In this document: positions 45,871 to 54,897 of the stretch, one piece after another
Layout of the letters: every line of letters starts with the position of its first letter
Position numbering within the stretch: the first letter of the stretch is position 1
DNA from: Rutpela maculata
Taxonomy: Eukaryota > Arthropoda > Insecta > Coleoptera > Cerambycidae
Length of the DNA stretch: 64,000 nucleotides
Direction: 5' to 3'
NCBI GenBank assembly: GCA_936432065.2
Contig: OW386289.2
Location: 92,687,736-92,751,735, forward strand
The notes under the pieces: model-generated
Told to the model about the DNA's origin: nothing
What the model saw: only the letters and a program-made list of their open reading frames with translations
The model's database searches: none
Position numbers and translations under genes: made by a program

Positions 45871-46457
45871 ACAACTTGTGCCAAAACGGCACTAAACGTA
45901 ATCCGATCCCAATTTTTAAATATTTGCTTGGAGCCACTACGGCTCCAAGCTAAAAATGCGTATATAAACATTAAAAATGAGAATTAGGCAATCCAAACCA
46001 CATGACATAGAACATGGCATGGCGTCTGTGGGCGTCGAGGGCAAACATTCATTTCCATTTGTTAAATGTTTATGTTTTTCTGTTGGCTTGGCTACGTTTC
46101 CGGAATTTAGTAAAAATAAACCCGTGTTTGTCAATTGTTTGCCCACAATGCCATATTTTGACAGGTCGTTGGATTCCCTAATAAACTTGAAAAACTTAAA
46201 ATTTAAGGTTATGTTGGTTACATCATTGATTAATTAGAAATAGATAATCAATCCCGACATTGCTGCAGAGTGGCGGTCCCTAGCGATAGATAGCCGAAGC
46301 AAGGGTAAAACTATAATGATGTGGCACTTGGCTAAACAGCCGACTTTCGCCAACTCTCTCGATAACGTCTGAGCGCCGATCTCGGGTAAGCTCCGTCTAC
46401 CGTAGTATGCGGTAGTATATAGTACCATTCATTGAATCTAGTGGACGCCCATCACAG
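45871..46457. repeat. Right flank of the jockey insertion; inverted copy of 40918-40990
   Basis: Bases 45915-45985 are the reverse complement of 40918-40990 (GGAGCCACTACGGCTCC hairpin, AAAAATGCGTATA). A further patch at 46181-46200 (CTTGAAAAACTTAA) mirrors 40897-40912. The jockey element thus appears to have landed between arms of an older palindrome. The remainder to 46457 is unassigned. Confidence 0.6.
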
Positions 46458-47157
46458 AGAGTAAAATAATAAATCATGTAAGTCCAAGAAGTTTTATATC
46501 ATATCTCTTATAGTGTACCTGAGGAAGAGAGAGAGACGTCTGCCTTCTTAGCGTCAAGTGTTAACTGTTAAGCGATTTTTACAAATCTACAAACGGTTTA
46601 TAAAACTTGTACTTGCTTATTAATGGTAATTTCTTATATCAATCAATTTAGCAGCAAAAATAGAGTTGATATACTTATGTAATATGTTGCAACACCTTAA
46701 AATTTAAGGTTATGTTGGGTACTAAAAAGTAGTAGTATTTGCACCTACTCGAGAAACCTACCAGAAGTTAGTTCTGGTGACATCTGGAATTATCTAGAGA
46801 ATGGTGGCGTCATCACAGAAAAATCGAGATCTGTCATTTTTAGGTATAAAAGACCGACCGCATTCTCAGCGAGTAGTTCAGAAGTTCAGAAAGTATAGAA
46901 AGAGAGGTTAAGAGTTCAAAGAGAAACAAAGTGATAAACATTGTGATTTTTAGTCAGTAAAGTGTATTTAAATTAACAATAGTATTGTGAAGTATCCAGC
47001 AAATATTTAATAAAGTGTGTTAGTGGACATCTCTTGTTATAATTTTTGGAACCCACGGATTTTGCGAGGGTGGTTTCCTAAGGGTGGAAACACGTCACAA
47101 ATTGGTGTCAGAAGCGGAATTTTATGACAAGAGGAGCTCTGAAGTTGTGCTGGAGTG
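46458..47157. repeat. Tandem duplication, unit A (host flank + LTR + leader)
   Basis: This 700-bp block is repeated almost exactly at 47161-47858, with three bases AAC between. Each unit contains about 220 bp of pre-insertion flank (AGAGTAAAATAATAAATC to GATATACTTA), one LTR and the start of the leader including the primer-binding site. Because host flank is included, the duplication happened after the retrotransposon inserted. Confidence 0.9.
46678..47099 (+). repeat. LTR copy A (422 bp)
   Basis: TG...CA termini. TATAAAAG at 46855-46862, then a likely start region GCATTCTCAGCGAG, and AATAAA near the U3-R/U5 end (AATATTTAATAAAGTG). Most diverged of the three LTRs. Confidence 0.9.
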
Positions 47158-47380
47158 AACAGAGTAAAATAATAAATCATGTAAGTCCAAGAAGTTTTAT
47201 ATCATATCTCTTATAGTGTACCTGAGGAAGAGAGAGAGACGTCTGCCTTCTTAGCGACAAGTGTTAACTGTTAAGCGATTTTTACAAATCTACAAACGGT
47301 TTATAAAACTTGTACTTGCTTATTAATGGTAATTTCTTATATCAATCAATTTAGCAGCAAAAATAGAGTTGATATACTTA

Positions 47381-47800
47381 TGTAATATGTTGCAACCCCT
47401 TAAAATTTAAGGTTATGTTGGTTACTAAAAAGTAGTAGTATTTGCACCTACTCGAGAAACCTACCAGAAGTTAGTTCTGGTGACATCTGGAATTATCTAG
47501 AGAATGGTGGCGTCATCGCAGAAAAATCGAGATCTGTCATTTTTAGGTATAAAAGACCGACCGCATTCTCAGCGAGTAGTTCAGAAGTTCAGAAAGTATA
47601 GAAAGTGAGGTTAAGAGTTCAAAGAGAAACAAAGTGATAAACATTGTGATTTTTAGTCAGTAAAGTGTATTTAAATTAACAATAGTATTGTGAAGTATCC
47701 AGTAAATATTTAATAAAGTGTGTTAGTGGACCTCTTGTTATAATTTTTGGAACCCACGGATTTTGCGAGGGTGGTTTCCTAAGGGTGGAAACACGTCACA
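47381..47800 (+). repeat. LTR copy B, functional 5' LTR (420 bp)
   Basis: TATAAAAG at 47548-47555. Followed three bases later by the primer-binding site, then the leader and ORF. This copy is the one contiguous with the internal region. Confidence 0.92.
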
Positions 47801-47803
47801 AAT

Positions 47804-47818
47804 TGGTGTCAGAAGCGG
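47804..47818 (+). promoter_or_regulatory. Primer-binding site
   Basis: TGGTGTCAGAAGCGG, three bases after the LTR, is complementary to a tRNA 3' end reading CCGCTTCTGACACCA. The sequence is close to the 3' end of insect tRNA-Leu species as I remember them; the tRNA identity is not certain. A duplicate lies at 47103-47117 in unit A. Confidence 0.7.
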
Positions 47819-47858
47819 AATTTTATGACAAGAGGAGCTCTGAAGTTGTGCTGGAGTG

Positions 47859-48215
47859 TTCGAGTTAGCACAGAGGACTCATTTACTGGACATTGTTCGA
47901 GGGTTATTTTCGAACAGGAAAATAGTGTTAAGTGCATTTTTGAGACATTGTAGAACATTTTATTAGGACATTAGTGTGATAATTAAATCCTTTGAACTGA
48001 GAAGTGATAGAGACACTGAAAAAGACTCATTTAGTGCGTGAAAATTTCTAGAACTTTTCTATTTGGACATTAGTGGAGATTATTAAATTCCCTGAACTGG
48101 ATAGTGACAAAAGACTCTGGATAAGACTTTTTCGTGCTATTTCGAGATTTGTCTAGGAAGTTCCATTACCGATATTGACGTGACAGTTAAATTTATTTTA
48201 TTTTAATTTCATCGT
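47859..48215 (+). other. Leader region with two diverged direct repeats
   Basis: Between the primer-binding site and the ORF, two segments of about 90-100 bp (about 47965-48055 and 48070-48150) share GGACATTAGTG...ATTAAAT...GAACTG. No frame. It probably contains the packaging signal; this is inference. Confidence 0.4.
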
Positions 48216-51008
48216 ATGCCCGTAACAACAAGAAGTATGGCATCCGATAAACAAATACAGGACTTATTCGAACAATTCCAAAAAATGATGGCACAGCAGC
48301 GCCAGGAGGAGGAAAAACGGCGTCAAAAAGAAAAAGTCGAACAAGAAAAGCGACGTCAGGAAGAAAAAGAAGAACAAGTAAAACTACGTCAAGAAGAAAG
48401 AAACGAATTAAAGAAAATGATGGAAGATCAGGAAATAAGACGTCAGAAAGAAAAAGAGGATGAAGAAACAAGACGTCAGAAAGAAAAAGAGGATGAAGAA
48501 ACAAGACGTCAGAAAGAAAAAGAGGATGAAGAAACAAAACGCCAAGAAGAAAAAGCCGAATTGAGAGAAATTATGGAAGACCTGAAGATACGACAGCAAG
48601 AGGAGAAAGAAGAACAAGAAAAACGCCAGGAAGAATTAAGGAAAATTCTGAATGAACAAATGAAAATACAACAGGACGCTATCATTTCCACTACTGAGGA
48701 ACTAAAGAAAGAAATCAAAGATGACATGGGTAGCGTAAAGTCTGAAGTTTCTGAAGTCAAGACGGAAGTCAGTCATGTAAAAGAGGAAGTGAGTGACATC
48801 AGGGGAAAAATGAGCGAGTTCGAAGGAGAAGTGGAGCGACTTAAACGACAATTAAGAGAGAAAGGAGGCCAGCTAGTAACATCATCGGGTCCTCGATTAA
48901 AACCTCCCTCCTTTGACGGCCAAAGCTCATGGACGACGTACAAGAGACAATTCGAGACAGCAGCATTGGCGAATAACTGGGATAACGAGGAAAAGGCTAT
49001 GGCATTAGTTCTGGCGTTAAGGAGCCAGGCCTCAGAATTACTTCAGACTATCCCAGTGGAGAAACAAAGGGACTTCAAAGTCTTGGAAGCTGCATTGGAC
49101 TTGAGGTATGGCGATCAACACCTTGCCCAATTATACCAGGCTCAGCTGAAATCCCGGATGCAAAAAGCTGGGGAAAGTTTACAAGAATTTGAAGCTGCGA
49201 TAGAGAGACTGGCGCACCTGGCGTATCCAAGTGCACCTAAAGAATTCCAGGAACAATTAGCCGTGGGGGCCTTTTTAGATGGTATAAGGGACGAAGAGGT
49301 CAGGCGAGTTTTGAGGCTGACAAGACACCAAAGTAGTAGCGAAGCTTTGGTGCATGCACTTGAAGTAGAAGCCGCCTACAGAGATACTCCAAGGTCGAGA
49401 GTGCGAGCTGTGACTCTCGAAGAATCGCAACCAGAAATGAACCAGAACCCTATGTTGACGGAGATGCAGAAAATGTTTACCAAATTATTGAACAAAGTGG
49501 ATGATCTTAGGGAGCAGAGAAAACAACAAAATAAAGGAAAGCCGAGTGGAGGTATTAAATGTTACAACTGCGGCAAGGTAGGACACATGAAGCGAGACTG
49601 TCGACAGCAGAATTCGGAGAGTCGAGTAAATGCTGTGAATCTTGAAGAGAAGCAGGAAAACAGTACCAAGGGGGTTGTTCTGGCTAGGGAATGCAGTGAC
49701 CCCAGAGAAATAAAGATTTCCCAGCTTCGAAGAATCGCAAGCAGTCTGTTGTTGCATGGATATGTGAACGGAAGAAAATGTTTGTTTACCATCGACACAG
49801 GTACTACGTCATCAATAGTACGGCCAGGATTTATATCGGGCATAAAGATTACCAAGAGGCAAAATGAAGAAGTGATCGTCCGGACAGCTACGGGGGACAG
49901 GGCTACGGTTCATGGAGAAGTAGACCTGGGTTTGCAGATTGGGCATTTGAGGTTCGACCACAGGGTCATCGTGGCTGACATTACGGATGACTTCATTTTG
50001 GGACTGGACATTATGGAACAGTATGGATTTATTGTTGACGTAGGGAAGCGAATGTTAAGGATTGGGAACGAACAATTTATTCTGTCAAAAGTGAACGACC
50101 AATGCGAGAAAACCAGGCTGTTGACAACGCAGGCAGTCAAAACTCCTGCATTATCCAGAAAACCAGACAAGGAAGATTGCAAGCGCTACCCTCAGGTGAG
50201 AAAATTGCCGAACATGGTTAAAGTCAACACTGTCAAGGTCGATCTTCCAGACAGTTGGTCAAAGAAAACTCTGAGGCAAGAGCAATTGCGTGATGTAGAA
50301 ATCGGACCCATGTTGCGAGCAAAAGAAGAGGGAACGCGTCCAGCATGGAAGGATGTTTCCGACACAGAAGTGGGGCTGAAGGCTTTATGGTCACAATGGG
50401 ATTCACTTACAGTCGTAGACGGGCTTTTAAGGAGAGCATGGGAAAGCCCAGATGGGAAGCAGGTTGCCATGCGTCTAGTGATTCCCAGGTGTCGTGTACC
50501 AGAAGTACTCCAGAAAGCGCACAATAAAACGTCCAGCAGACACTTCGGCATAAACAAGACATTGAGTAGAGCACGGGAACAATTCTATTGGGTTAATAGT
50601 CGCCAGGATGTGGAGGCCTGGTGTCGCAAGTGTAAGAATTGTGCTGCCCGTGGGGAACCATTTTCCATGAGCAACTACAGAAATGGAAGTCGAGAACAGC
50701 CAAAGAATGATCGAGAGCAGATGAACAGAACTAGTAACCGCTTGAAGGCTCGTTATGATCAGAATGCCAGTACAGGGGGATTCAAGGTGGGGGATCTGGT
50801 TTGGCTGTACAACCCACAGCGGAAGGAATGGAGATCCCCGAAATTTCAACCTCCTTGGGATGGACCGTATACTGTTATTACCCGAATTAATGATGTCGTC
50901 TATTGTATTCAACGAAACAAAAAGTCCAAGATGAAGATCGTACACTTGGATAGACTGGCGAAGTATGTGAAAGAGGCTGAATTGCCTGACCGGGACGTTC
51001 AGGCTTAA
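48216..51008 (+). CDS. Fused Gag-protease-integrase-terminal polyprotein, 930 aa
   Basis: ATG 48216, one uninterrupted frame to TAA 51006-51008. Residues ~20-230: charged coiled coil containing three exact 11-residue units (TRRQKEKEDEE). ~235-400: Ty3-type capsid (PPSFDGQSSWTTYKRQFE, LAVGAFLDGIRDEEV). ~449-462: CCHC knuckle CYNCGKVGHMKRDC. ~525: protease motif FTIDTGTTSSIV and FILGLDIMEQ. ~645: PALSRKPDKEDC, the very end of RNase H, so RT-RNase H is deleted just before it. ~763-812: integrase zinc finger (H-x7-H, WCRKCKNC). The DDE core is then missing and the frame resumes at ~820 with the integrase C-terminal segment (GDLVWLYNPQR, PWDGPYTVI). Normal pol would add roughly 700-800 residues. 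Gag and protease could be active; enzymes must come from a relative. Confidence 0.88.
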   Translation: MPVTTRSMASDKQIQDLFEQFQKMMAQQRQEEEKRRQKEKVEQEKRRQEEKEEQVKLRQEERNELKKMMEDQEIRRQKEKEDEETRRQKEKEDEETRRQKEKEDEETKRQEEKAELREIMEDLKIRQQEEKEEQEKRQEELRKILNEQMKIQQDAIISTTEELKKEIKDDMGSVKSEVSEVKTEVSHVKEEVSDIRGKMSEFEGEVERLKRQLREKGGQLVTSSGPRLKPPSFDGQSSWTTYKRQFETAALANNWDNEEKAMALVLALRSQASELLQTIPVEKQRDFKVLEAALDLRYGDQHLAQLYQAQLKSRMQKAGESLQEFEAAIERLAHLAYPSAPKEFQEQLAVGAFLDGIRDEEVRRVLRLTRHQSSSEALVHALEVEAAYRDTPRSRVRAVTLEESQPEMNQNPMLTEMQKMFTKLLNKVDDLREQRKQQNKGKPSGGIKCYNCGKVGHMKRDCRQQNSESRVNAVNLEEKQENSTKGVVLARECSDPREIKISQLRRIASSLLLHGYVNGRKCLFTIDTGTTSSIVRPGFISGIKITKRQNEEVIVRTATGDRATVHGEVDLGLQIGHLRFDHRVIVADITDDFILGLDIMEQYGFIVDVGKRMLRIGNEQFILSKVNDQCEKTRLLTTQAVKTPALSRKPDKEDCKRYPQVRKLPNMVKVNTVKVDLPDSWSKKTLRQEQLRDVEIGPMLRAKEEGTRPAWKDVSDTEVGLKALWSQWDSLTVVDGLLRRAWESPDGKQVAMRLVIPRCRVPEVLQKAHNKTSSRHFGINKTLSRAREQFYWVNSRQDVEAWCRKCKNCAARGEPFSMSNYRNGSREQPKNDREQMNRTSNRLKARYDQNASTGGFKVGDLVWLYNPQRKEWRSPKFQPPWDGPYTVITRINDVVYCIQRNKKSKMKIVHLDRLAKYVKEAELPDRDVQA
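48435..48533 (+). repeat. 33-bp coding minisatellite in gag
   Basis: Three tandem copies of a 33-bp unit (ACAAGACGTCAGAAAG...) encode an 11-residue hendecad. It extends the coiled coil without changing frame. The opposite strand is open for the same reason and should not be called a gene. Confidence 0.75.
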
Positions 51009-51016
51009 GGAGGGGG
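51007..51016 (+). promoter_or_regulatory. Polypurine tract
   Basis: AAGGAGGGGG lies directly before the 3' LTR (CAG then TGTAATATG) and overlaps the last two bases of the ORF stop codon. It primes plus-strand DNA in LTR elements. Confidence 0.8.
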
Positions 51017-51019
51017 CAG

Positions 51020-51424
51020 TGTAATATGTTGCAACCCCTTAAAATTTAAGGTTATGTTGGTTACTAAAAAGTAGTAGTATTTGCACCTACTCGAGAAACC
51101 TACCAGAAGTTAGTTCTGGTGACATCTGGAATTATCTAGAGAATGGTGGCGTCATCACAGAAAAATCGAGATCTGTCATTTTTAGGTATAGTAGCGAGTA
51201 GTTCAGAAGTTCAGAAAGTATAGAAAGTGAGGTTAAGAGTTCAAGGAGAAACAAAGTGATAAACATTGTGATTTTTAGTCAGTAAAGTGTATTTAAATTA
51301 ACAATAGTATTGTGAAGTATCCAGTAAATATTTAATAAATTGTGTTAGTGGACATCTCTCGTTATAATTTTTGGAACCCACGGATTTTGCGAGGGTGGTT
51401 TCCTAAGGGTGGAAACACGTCACA
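51020..51424 (+). repeat. 3' LTR (405 bp), TATA region deleted
   Basis: Very close to LTR B except for a gap of about 17-20 bp: GGTATA is followed directly by GTAGCGAGTAG. The missing bases include the end of TATAAAAG and AGACCGACCGCATTCTC. Polyadenylation signal reads AATAAA (TTTAATAAATTG). Confidence 0.88.
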
Positions 51425-51862
51425 CTTATATACTTACTTCCATCATTGTTTCTAATTAATCAATGCCTCGATGCCTCTATGTATTTCATTTAATTTTGTA
51501 AAATTTTTTGAGGTTCTGCTAATACTCACATTAACCCTTTCACTGCGCACTGCTATTTCAAAGTTGCCCATCATATGAAGCATTTTTTTACCGCTTGCGT
51601 ACATAGTCGTCAAGAGCAGCTTGATCCATTCTAAGTAACGGAAAAGTACCCATCGTTTTGCGTTTTTTTTTTTTTTTAATAGTTTTTATCATTGGGTAGT
51701 ATCTAAAAATATCATGCTACCGAGTTTTTTCGGGTAGAGCAGCTAGTCCAGTAAATGACCTATTTTCCGTATAATTTTGCCAAACAGCATCGATTTTCAT
51801 AAAAATTTGGATTTAGGTTCTACTTACCCTCTACTCCAAAGTTGACCCTGTACCGGGGGTTG
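51425..51862. other. No gene seen
   Basis: Right flank of the gypsy element, then AT-rich DNA with a T-run at about 51665. No supported frame. Confidence 0.4.
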
Positions 51863-52600
51863 CTTTTACCCTGGGGGTGGATGCCACCCCTTCACGGGGG
51901 TGAAAAATGTTTCATTGAAAATAAGTCCGGGAACAGATAGATCGACTAATTCTAAACAACTTTTGTTCTATAAAGTTTTTTCTGAAAGTGAATACGTTTC
52001 GACTTATTCGCGAGTGAAAGTGTCAATTTTTCAACCAATAAACCCACGTTTTCAGACGGTTTTTCGCGAATAACTCAAAAAGTATTTTATCGAAAAAATT
52101 ATTTTTAGTAAAAATGTAGCTTATAAAAAACAAAAAGAACAGTGGGTTTATGGTGTCTGTAGTCCCAATACAAACGGAGTAGTAGCTTGTTGAAGGTTGG
52201 TTCTTATTCGCCAAACGCCAAAATTGAAAGTTTCAACGTGAAGTTGCCAAAAAACAATGCATTTTTCGGGGAAACTCATGGAACCTTTTTTGAAGTGCTT
52301 AAAAAAACCTTTATTTTTATTTTTTATAAAACTCCCTAGCATCAAAACTAAGCGAGTTATGACAAAAATAATGTTGATCCCTATTTTTTTCGGCGTCAAA
52401 AAAATGTGAAAATCACCCCCTAATTACCACCTCAATTGAAAATAATCGTTACCACTTTACAATTTACTTTATTTATGTACTTGTAACAAGTATAATTAAC
52501 TATACTTCAGCGATGTTGCATGTTTGTTTACATTTATAAGCAAAGTTAATATAATTGTACGAAAGCGTAGAAAGGCCATGCCATTAATAATATTTTTTAA

Positions 52601-52793
52601 CTCAGAATTCACAATTGTTAAGTCGTAATTCATAATTGTATCTCGGAATTCACAATTGTACCTCGGAATTCACAATTGTATCTCAGAATTCACAATTCTA
52701 AGTCGGAATCACAATTGTATATCGGAATTCACAATTGTTAAATCAGAATTCACAATTGTTAAGTCGGAATTCACAATTGTTAAGTCGGAATTA
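52601..52793 (+). repeat. Minisatellite, ~20-bp unit with GAATTC and CAATTG
   Basis: About nine units of the form TCGGAATTCACAATTGTTAAG with small variants. Each unit contains the palindromes GAATTC and CAATTG. The reverse-complement array is at 54596-54772 in the other arm. Confidence 0.85.
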
Positions 52794-53594
52794 CTAAAGA
52801 AGTAATAATGTAGAGGAATGGTAGATAAAATATGCAATTTTGTCGCATTTCTCTTGGCTCTGAATGATATTACCATCATTACTAGAAACGCTGAGTGCTT
52901 GCAACAAATGCTGATAAAAGAAACTTTGTCTAAATCAAAGGAGTCCCGCCGCTTTGGAAGGTTTCCAGAGTCATTTACGTACCGGTTTGGAGCTTTTGGC
53001 TCTCATCAGCCCAAAGCAGACTCGGACACCTTTGACGCTGCTCTTTTACTCTTAATAAAATAGAGCAACTCAAAGTCAGTGACTTGTAAATAATGTGAGT
53101 GGGTCCCTCCAACGGAATTAGTTCTACAAATATTGCACGTTTCACCAACTATATTGGCTTCATTTGCAGATGATTAAAAACTAATGAAAATTAACATGGT
53201 TATATAGTTTTCTAACTCGGAATTTACAATTGTAGGAAGGAATTCATATAGTTGAAATAATCCTATAAATACTCGAATACTATACTCGATACACGTTTCG
53301 CCAACCATGTTGGCACCATTGGGAAATGATTAAAACTGAAGAATGTATTTTATTTATACCAAACTAATGTCATGGTTCAACGAATTCAACCAATCCCGTC
53401 AAACCTATCTACACTCTGTCTCGACTCTACAAACCACCACCTGCTGACCAATAAAGAGGGATATTTGGGATAAGGCCTTCATCACTGCCCATACACTTTT
53501 AACATTTTGCAATTTCTATACTTTCTAAAGCATCCTGCTGTCTTTCATTTATTACATTCCTATTAACCTTCGGTTATTTATCATAAGGAATTTA

Positions 53595-53758
53595 GGGCCG
53601 GTTTTTCAATGCGAGGTTAAGCACTTTATCATACAGATAAACTAACTAGAAGTTTAGAATATGAAGTTGTAAAATTAAAATGTTTAATAGAAACACAATC
53701 TAAACTTTTAATTAGTTTATCTGATAAAGTGCTTAACCTCGCATTGAGAAACCGGCCC
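53595..53758. mobile_element. PIF/Harbinger-type MITE, 164 bp
   Basis: Begins GGGCCGGTTTTTCAATGCG and ends with CGCATTGAGAAACCGGCCC. The whole element is nearly palindromic (AGGTTAAGCACTTTATCA mirrored). It is flanked by TTA at 53592-53594 and 53759-53761, the 3-bp TTA/TAA duplication characteristic of PIF/Harbinger. No coding capacity. Confidence 0.85.
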
Positions 53759-54595
53759 TTAGAGCATAAAATTGAATCTACGAAAAGTCCGGGATTTACG
53801 AAATCAATTGTAAGGATTATAATTTGAAGAACGTTGGACTAGTGAAACGTCCTAGTATAACTAGATTCAAGGAGGGTAATATGACCCATCTCAAAAATGG
53901 AAAAACTTGAAAATTTAGTGTTGCCCAGCCCAACATAACAATCATGGAATAGATATTAACAACTTAAGGTTAATTAGGAATATGAAAAATAATAGCCAAC
54001 TGGATGCATTTGAAAGCTTATAAAAATTGCAAAATGTAAAAGCAGTATGAATAGCAATAAAGGTCGTATTCCAAATAGCCCGCTTTATTGGTTATTAGGT
54101 GATGTACTGAATAGTGGGTTGCGTTGAACCATGACATTAATTTAGTAGAAATACAACATATATTGTTTAATTTTCATTAGTTTTTAATCGTCTGCAGATG
54201 ATGCCAATACAGTTGGCGAAACGCGCCTCGAGTATAGCATTCGAATATTCGTAGAACTAATTCCGTTGGAGTAACCCACTCACATTATCTACAAGTCACT
54301 GTATTTGTGTTGTTCGATTTTATTAAGAGCAAAATGAGCCCGCAGCGTTAAAAGTGTCCGAGTCTGCTTTGGGCTGGCGAGAGCCAAGAGCTCGAAACCG
54401 GTACGCAAATGAATCTGTAGACTTGCCGAAGCGGCGAGATTCCTTTAATTTAGACAAAGTTCCTTTTACCAGCATTCGTTGCAGGCACACTGCGTTTCTA
54501 GTAATCTAGTAATGATGGTAATATCATTCAGAGTCAAGAGGAATGCGACAAAATTGCATATGTTATCTACCATTCCTCTATATTATTACTTCTTT

Positions 54596-54772
54596 AGTAG
54601 TTCCGACTTAACAATTGTGAATTCTGAGATACAATTGTGAATTCCGAGATACAATTGTGATTCCGACTTACAATTGTGAATTCTGAGATAGAATTGTGAA
54701 TTCCGAGATACAATTATGAATTCCGACTTAACAATTGTAAATTCTGAGATAACAATTGTGAATTCTGAGTTA
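54596..54772 (-). repeat. Minisatellite, mirror array of 52601-52793
   Basis: Same unit on the minus strand, about eight copies. The unit order and variants differ from the left array, so the two arms have diverged or changed in copy number independently. Confidence 0.85.
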
Positions 54773-54854
54773 AAAAAATATTATTAACGGCTTGGCCTTT
54801 CTACGCTTTCGTATAATTGTATAATTGTATTTAAATTTGTTTTTCGTAAATAAA

Positions 54855-54856
<2 letters not shown>

Positions 54857-54893
<37 letters not shown>
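54857..54893 (+). repeat. TTA trinucleotide run
   Basis: About 12 units of ATT following AAATAAAC. It resembles the simple-repeat tail of a non-LTR element, but no RT frame precedes it; it may be a solo tail inserted in the right foldback arm. Confidence 0.6.

Positions 54894-54897
<4 letters not shown>

Larger units (their letters stand above)
47161..47858. repeat. Tandem duplication, unit B
   Basis: Second unit; it is the one that runs into the internal region. A handful of substitutions and a 2-bp gap (GACATCTCTTG vs GACCTCTTG) separate A and B. LTR B matches the 3' LTR better than LTR A does (for example GCAACCCCTT and GGTTAC). Confidence 0.9.
46678..51424 (+). mobile_element. Ty3/gypsy LTR retrotransposon, internally deleted, 5' end duplicated
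   Basis: Three LTRs: 46678-47099, 47381-47800 and 51020-51424, all starting TGTAATATG and ending ACGTCACA. CTTA precedes both 5' LTRs and follows the 3' LTR, a 4-bp target duplication. Primer-binding site and polypurine tract are present. One long frame encodes Gag, protease and the two ends of integrase; RT, RNase H and the integrase core are missing without breaking the frame. No env-like frame. Confidence 0.92.

Noticed and set aside
46678..47099. A solo LTR from an independent insertion beside the gypsy element
   Set aside because: About 220 bp of host flank and the leader are duplicated with it, so local tandem duplication explains it better.
48193..48760. Long minus-strand frames rich in F, L and S
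   Set aside because: They are the antisense shadow of the low-complexity gag coiled coil.
52601..52793. CRISPR-like short direct repeats
   Set aside because: Units are contiguous without spacers and mirrored in the opposite foldback arm.
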